The notes beneath the pieces are model-generated. The model had not been told where the DNA came from, ran no database searches, and saw nothing but the letters and a program-made list of their open reading frames with translations. A DNA stretch of 34,934 bases from Stenotrophomonas maltophilia (GTDB lineage: Bacteria; Pseudomonadota; Gammaproteobacteria; Xanthomonadales; Xanthomonadaceae), in NCBI RefSeq assembly GCF_013464915.1, contig NZ_RAVT01000029.1, forward strand, positions 11,362 through 46,295, read 5' to 3'. Positions 34,847-34,934 of this stretch are shown piece by piece (the stretch's first letter is position 1; each line of letters starts with the position of its first letter). A program made the position numbers and the translations under genes.

Positions 34847-34934
34847 GGGCACGACGGTGGGAAGGGAAGCGAATGCTACCGCATGGCGCAGCGTCCGCCC
34901 GCCGGGCGTGGCCCTGCGCTACCAGGCAGCGCGC

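Overview
The window looks like chromosomal DNA from a Stenotrophomonas maltophilia-complex bacterium (Xanthomonadaceae). The reasons are strongly GC-rich coding sequence, the gene order smeP-smeO-smeRo-pcm-tolC known from that species, and many short palindromic repeats starting with GTAG (the SMAG class of REP sequences described from S. maltophilia). No tRNA, rRNA, CRISPR array, prophage or complete insertion sequence is visible. One REP-associated tyrosine transposase (RAYT) is present.

Layout. 1-871: 3' part of leuB. 872-3037: a divergent SDR oxidoreductase/LysR pair bounded by two near-identical composite repeats. 3038-10344: a multidrug RND efflux locus, with the pump genes on minus and the TetR repressor, a Pcm-like methyltransferase and TolC on plus; it ends in a good terminator. 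10362-11567: an orphan APC-family permease. 11783-14059: divergent lipid A/core genes waaA (Kdo transferase) and an LpxL-type acyltransferase. 14079-14790: a RAYT gene embedded in SMAG repeats. 14796-17436: a minus-strand cluster of a small zinc-finger protein, a GT4 glycosyltransferase and an O-antigen ligase/polymerase-type membrane protein. 17856-21940: a secreted GH92 alpha-mannosidase coupled by an ATGA overlap to a secreted HExxH peptidase of the basic-secretory-protein type. 21955-22461: two inverted copies of a SMAG dimer. 22534-31692: maeB (malic enzyme), dctA (C4-dicarboxylate symporter), an OprO/P-type porin, a hybrid histidine kinase with a DctB-like sensor, and a LuxR-type response regulator. 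31721-34846: a substrate-binding protein coupled to a TctE/TctD-like two-component system.

How genes work together. SmeO, SmeP and TolC should form one trans-envelope pump under SmeRo control. WaaA, the acyltransferase, the GT4 enzyme and the ligase-like protein fit lipopolysaccharide assembly. The mannosidase and peptidase look built to degrade external glycoprotein. The maeB-dctA-porin-kinase-regulator block reads as a C4-dicarboxylate sensing, uptake and oxidation module in which a LuxR-type regulator stands where the classical sigma-54 activator DctD would be; this is inference from domains and neighbourhood.

The most unusual non-coding features are the density and placement of palindromic repeats. 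Four genes end exactly on the TAG/TAA of a GTAG/GTAA motif at a repeat edge, two repeat pairs bracket defined segments, and a 428-bp nested palindromic mosaic fills the gap between the convergent kinase and regulator genes. Three genes also have a TAG..T hexamer 6-7 bases before the ATG, suggesting leaderless transcripts.
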